A stretch of DNA of 64,000 bases from Sinorhizobium alkalisoli. GTDB lineage: Bacteria; Pseudomonadota; Alphaproteobacteria; Rhizobiales; Rhizobiaceae. The DNA is taken from contig NZ_CP034910.1 in the NCBI RefSeq assembly GCF_008932245.1, forward strand, positions 744,001 to 808,000, written 5' to 3'. Under the pieces are notes generated by a model. It saw only the letters and a program-made list of their open reading frames with translations. It was not told the origin of the DNA and did not search any database. Every line of letters starts with the position of its first letter. The first letter of the stretch is position 1. The position numbers and the translations under genes are program-made. Of the stretch, positions 61,825 to 64,000 are shown piece after piece.

Positions 61825-63612
61825 ATGGATTGGAACTCGGTACAGATCGCTATCGTCCTGGTCCTCGTCGCCGTGGTGTTCTTCGGCTTTATCCGGGAGT
61901 TGGTACCGCCCGACGTGGTCGCGATGAGCGCTGTGGCTCTCTTACTCGCGCTCGGCATTCTCAACACTGACGACATCCTGGGCGTTTTCGGCAACAGCGC
62001 GCCGGTGACGGTCGGGGCCATGTTCGTCCTCAGTGCGGCCTTGGAGAGGACCGGCGTCATCGACGGTTTGGGACGCGTCGTCTCCCGTGCGGCAAAGTGG
62101 TCGCCGCTGGTGGCACTCGGGACGATGATGGTGAGCGTAATGCTCATGTCCGCCTTCATCAACAACACGCCTGTTGTCGTCATTCTCACCCCGGTGGTGA
62201 TCGGTCTGGCTACCACGGTCCAGCTGCCCGCCTCCAAGTTCCTGATTCCGCTGTCTTTCGCCAGCATCTTCGGAGGCACGACGACTCTTATCGGCACGTC
62301 GACGAACATCCTCGTCGACGGCGTCGCGCAGAAGCAGGGGCTCGCACCTTTCGGGATGTTTGAAATCACGGCCGCCGGCCTCATCATGGCCGTCGTCGGT
62401 GTCGTCTACCTGGTTGTTGCCGGGCGATGGCTCCTGCCGGACCGCGACAGCCTCGCCGCGCTGCTTCCAAAATCGGAGGATCGGAAGTTCCTGGCCGAAG
62501 TGCTCGTGCCGGTCGGGTCGACGCTCACCGGGAAGAAGCTGAAAGAGGCCGGATTCACGGCGGAGCGTGGCTTTCGGGTCGTCGACCTGGTGCGAAACGA
62601 CGTTTCCTACCGCTGGAGCCTCGACACTGTCGAGCTGAAAGCGGGCGATCGGGTCGTGGTGCGCAGCAAGATCGGCGACATGCTCGCCCTGCGCGAAGCA
62701 AGTGACGTCGCCTTTGGCGGTGGTGCGATCCATGCCGTGGAACCGATCGGTACCCAGGAAACCGTCGTCATGGAAGGCGTGGTGGGGCCGCAATCACGCT
62801 TTATCGGCCGCCGAGCAGCTGACCTCAACCTGCGGCGCCTTTATGGCGCCTACGTGCTTGCCTTGCATCGCCAGGGCGAAAACATCAGGGGAAACTTCAA
62901 CGACGTACGGCTGCAGATGGGCGATACGATCCTGCTCGAAGGGCCGGCTGAGAGCATGCGCCGAATGTTCGACTATCGGGAACTGGTCAACCTCATCCAG
63001 CCGAGTGAGAAGCCGCTCAGGCGCAACAAGGCTCCCATCGCGATCGGCGCCGTCCTGCTGGTGATGGGGCTGGCGGCTTTCGAGGTCCTTCCAATCGCTG
63101 CGCTCGCCCTGATGGCGGCGATCATCGTCGTGGCTTTCGGATGCCTCGAGGCCGAGGACGCCTATACCTCGATCCGCTGGAACATCCTGTTCCTGATCTT
63201 CGGTATGCTGGCTCTTGGTATCGCGATGGAGCGAACGGGGGCTGCACGCCTCGTCGTCGATGCCTTTGCCGGTCTCATCAGCTCTTTCGGACCGCTGGCG
63301 GTGCTTTCTGCTGTCTACCTGATCACGTCGCTTCTAACCGAGATGATGAGCAATAACGCGGCCGCGATCTTGCTGACGCCTATCGCCGTGGGGCTTGCCC
63401 AGGCGCTCGGCGTCGATCCGAGACCTTTCGTCGTGGCGGTTATGTTTGCGGCAAGCGCCAGCTTTGCCACGCCAATCGGTTATCAGACGAACACCTTCGT
63501 CTACAATGCCGGCGGGTATCGGTTCGCCGATTTCCTCCGGATCGGGGTCCCGTTGAACCTGGTGATGTGGGTGACGGCAACGATCGTGATCCCGATCTTC
63601 TGGCCGCTGTGA
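61825..63612 (+). CDS. SLC13/DASS-family permease with TrkA-C domains
   Basis: About 595 residues. N- and C-terminal halves of a CitT/ArsB-like transporter (MSAFINNTPVVVILTPVVIGLA, FGGTTTLIGTSTNILVDG; MMSNNAAAILLTPIAVGLAQALG, FATPIGYQTNTFVYNAGG) flank two RCK_C/TrkA-C domains (residues about 205-375). Members carry sulfate, dicarboxylates or other anions; the substrate is unknown. ATG 61825 has GGGAAAG just upstream; GTG 61786 would add 13 residues. Confidence 0.9.
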   Translation: MDWNSVQIAIVLVLVAVVFFGFIRELVPPDVVAMSAVALLLALGILNTDDILGVFGNSAPVTVGAMFVLSAALERTGVIDGLGRVVSRAAKWSPLVALGTMMVSVMLMSAFINNTPVVVILTPVVIGLATTVQLPASKFLIPLSFASIFGGTTTLIGTSTNILVDGVAQKQGLAPFGMFEITAAGLIMAVVGVVYLVVAGRWLLPDRDSLAALLPKSEDRKFLAEVLVPVGSTLTGKKLKEAGFTAERGFRVVDLVRNDVSYRWSLDTVELKAGDRVVVRSKIGDMLALREASDVAFGGGAIHAVEPIGTQETVVMEGVVGPQSRFIGRRAADLNLRRLYGAYVLALHRQGENIRGNFNDVRLQMGDTILLEGPAESMRRMFDYRELVNLIQPSEKPLRRNKAPIAIGAVLLVMGLAAFEVLPIAALALMAAIIVVAFGCLEAEDAYTSIRWNILFLIFGMLALGIAMERTGAARLVVDAFAGLISSFGPLAVLSAVYLITSLLTEMMSNNAAAILLTPIAVGLAQALGVDPRPFVVAVMFAASASFATPIGYQTNTFVYNAGGYRFADFLRIGVPLNLVMWVTATIVIPIFWPL

Positions 63613-63634
63613 CGAAGGAAACCGTGAAGGACCG

Positions 63635-64000
63635 ATGAGAGAAGACATGACGGAAGCCGAGCGGCACCCGCGCTGTCCAATCTGCGGCGGCACGAGCTTC
63701 GAGCCGGGGCCGCGCGGCCGCATGGCCCTAACCGGCGTCCTGCCCCGCTGCAGCGGATGCAAATCGCTGGAACGCCACCGTGCAGCCCGCGTCCTGTTTG
63801 ACAGGCTCGGCCCCGCACGTTTCGCCGGCTGGTCGGCAATCCAGTTCAGTCCCGATCCAACGGTCGATCCGGCATGGTTCGGCTCCTTCGAACTGTCGGT
63901 CTATGGCCCCCCGGATGGGATCGACATCCAACAGATCGACCGCCCCGACGGCGCTTATGACTACGTCGGCTGCTCGCATGTCCTCGAGCATGTCGGCGAC
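63635..64000 (+). CDS. Zinc-ribbon SAM-dependent methyltransferase (C-terminus beyond window)
   Basis: 122 codons open to the edge of the window. CPICGG (residues 14-19) and CSGCKS (about 40-45) form a CxxC-x22-CxxC zinc ribbon, followed by LERHRAARVLFDRL and the start of a methyltransferase core (FELSVYGPPDGIDIQQIDRP, YDYVGCSHVLEHVGD), in the pattern of class I enzymes. Substrate unknown. GAAGGA precedes the ATG, 23 bases after the SLC13 stop. Confidence 0.75.
   Translation, partial: MREDMTEAERHPRCPICGGTSFEPGPRGRMALTGVLPRCSGCKSLERHRAARVLFDRLGPARFAGWSAIQFSPDPTVDPAWFGSFELSVYGPPDGIDIQQIDRPDGAYDYVGCSHVLEHVGD

Overview
The window reads as an alphaproteobacterial, Sinorhizobium/Ensifer-type replicon, probably a megaplasmid or chromid because it is almost entirely catabolic, transport and stress genes with no rRNA, tRNA or core housekeeping genes. 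Evidence: high-GC rhizobial codon use, a thu trehalose/maltose locus, a mat malonate locus with a TRAP transporter, an aqpS-type arsenic operon, a NirK denitrification block with NnrR-type boxes, DUF6481 next to a cold-shock gene, and two-hairpin rhizobial intergenic mosaic repeats. From memory, S. meliloti spreads comparable loci over different replicons, so the combination here suggests a related species rather than S. meliloti itself.

Layout. 1-1218: end of a DUF4173 membrane protein, cut by the window edge. 1731-11348: divergent catR, then catB-catC-catA-benABCD-benK-pcaD, a complete route from benzoate through catechol and cis,cis-muconate to 3-oxoadipate. 11350-14099: arsR, LMW-phosphatase-type arsC, aqpS, glutaredoxin-type arsC, arsH. 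14396-15697: DUF445 protein. 15774-22494: matPQMAB (malonate TRAP uptake, malonyl-CoA synthetase and decarboxylase) with divergent matR. 22559-26856: probable glutarate operon (glutaryl-CoA dehydrogenase, class III CoA-transferase, 3-hydroxyacyl-CoA dehydrogenase) with a divergent LysR regulator. 26915-30174: cobalamin riboswitch followed by btuF-btuC-btuD. 30175-36834: small hypotheticals, cold-shock protein, DUF6481, fatty acid desaturase, rhomboid protease and a BaiN-like flavoprotein. 36846-44689: thuR and thuEFGKAB, with a single-base frameshift in thuK.

44885-54847 is a nitrogen-oxide block: an SPW membrane protein, hemN, a four-gene operon (DUF2249, 12-TM heme-copper-like membrane protein, double DUF2249, MIP18/DUF59), nnrS, nirK, nirV, nnrR and pseudoazurin. 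Five 14-bp TTG-N8-CAA boxes sit upstream of these transcription units, consistent with one NnrR/Fnr-type regulon. The operon of DUF2249 and MIP18 proteins around the 12-TM protein is the part with least known function.

54899-63612: a MacAB-like export operon headed by a small secreted four-cysteine protein, a 754-bp AT-rich intergenic region with a perfect 17-bp palindrome and a large hairpin, a NarL-type histidine kinase/response regulator pair, and an SLC13/TrkA-C permease. The window ends inside a zinc-ribbon methyltransferase gene. The two strongest leads are the secreted-protein/exporter unit with its control region, and the NnrR-box-linked DUF2249/MIP18 operon.
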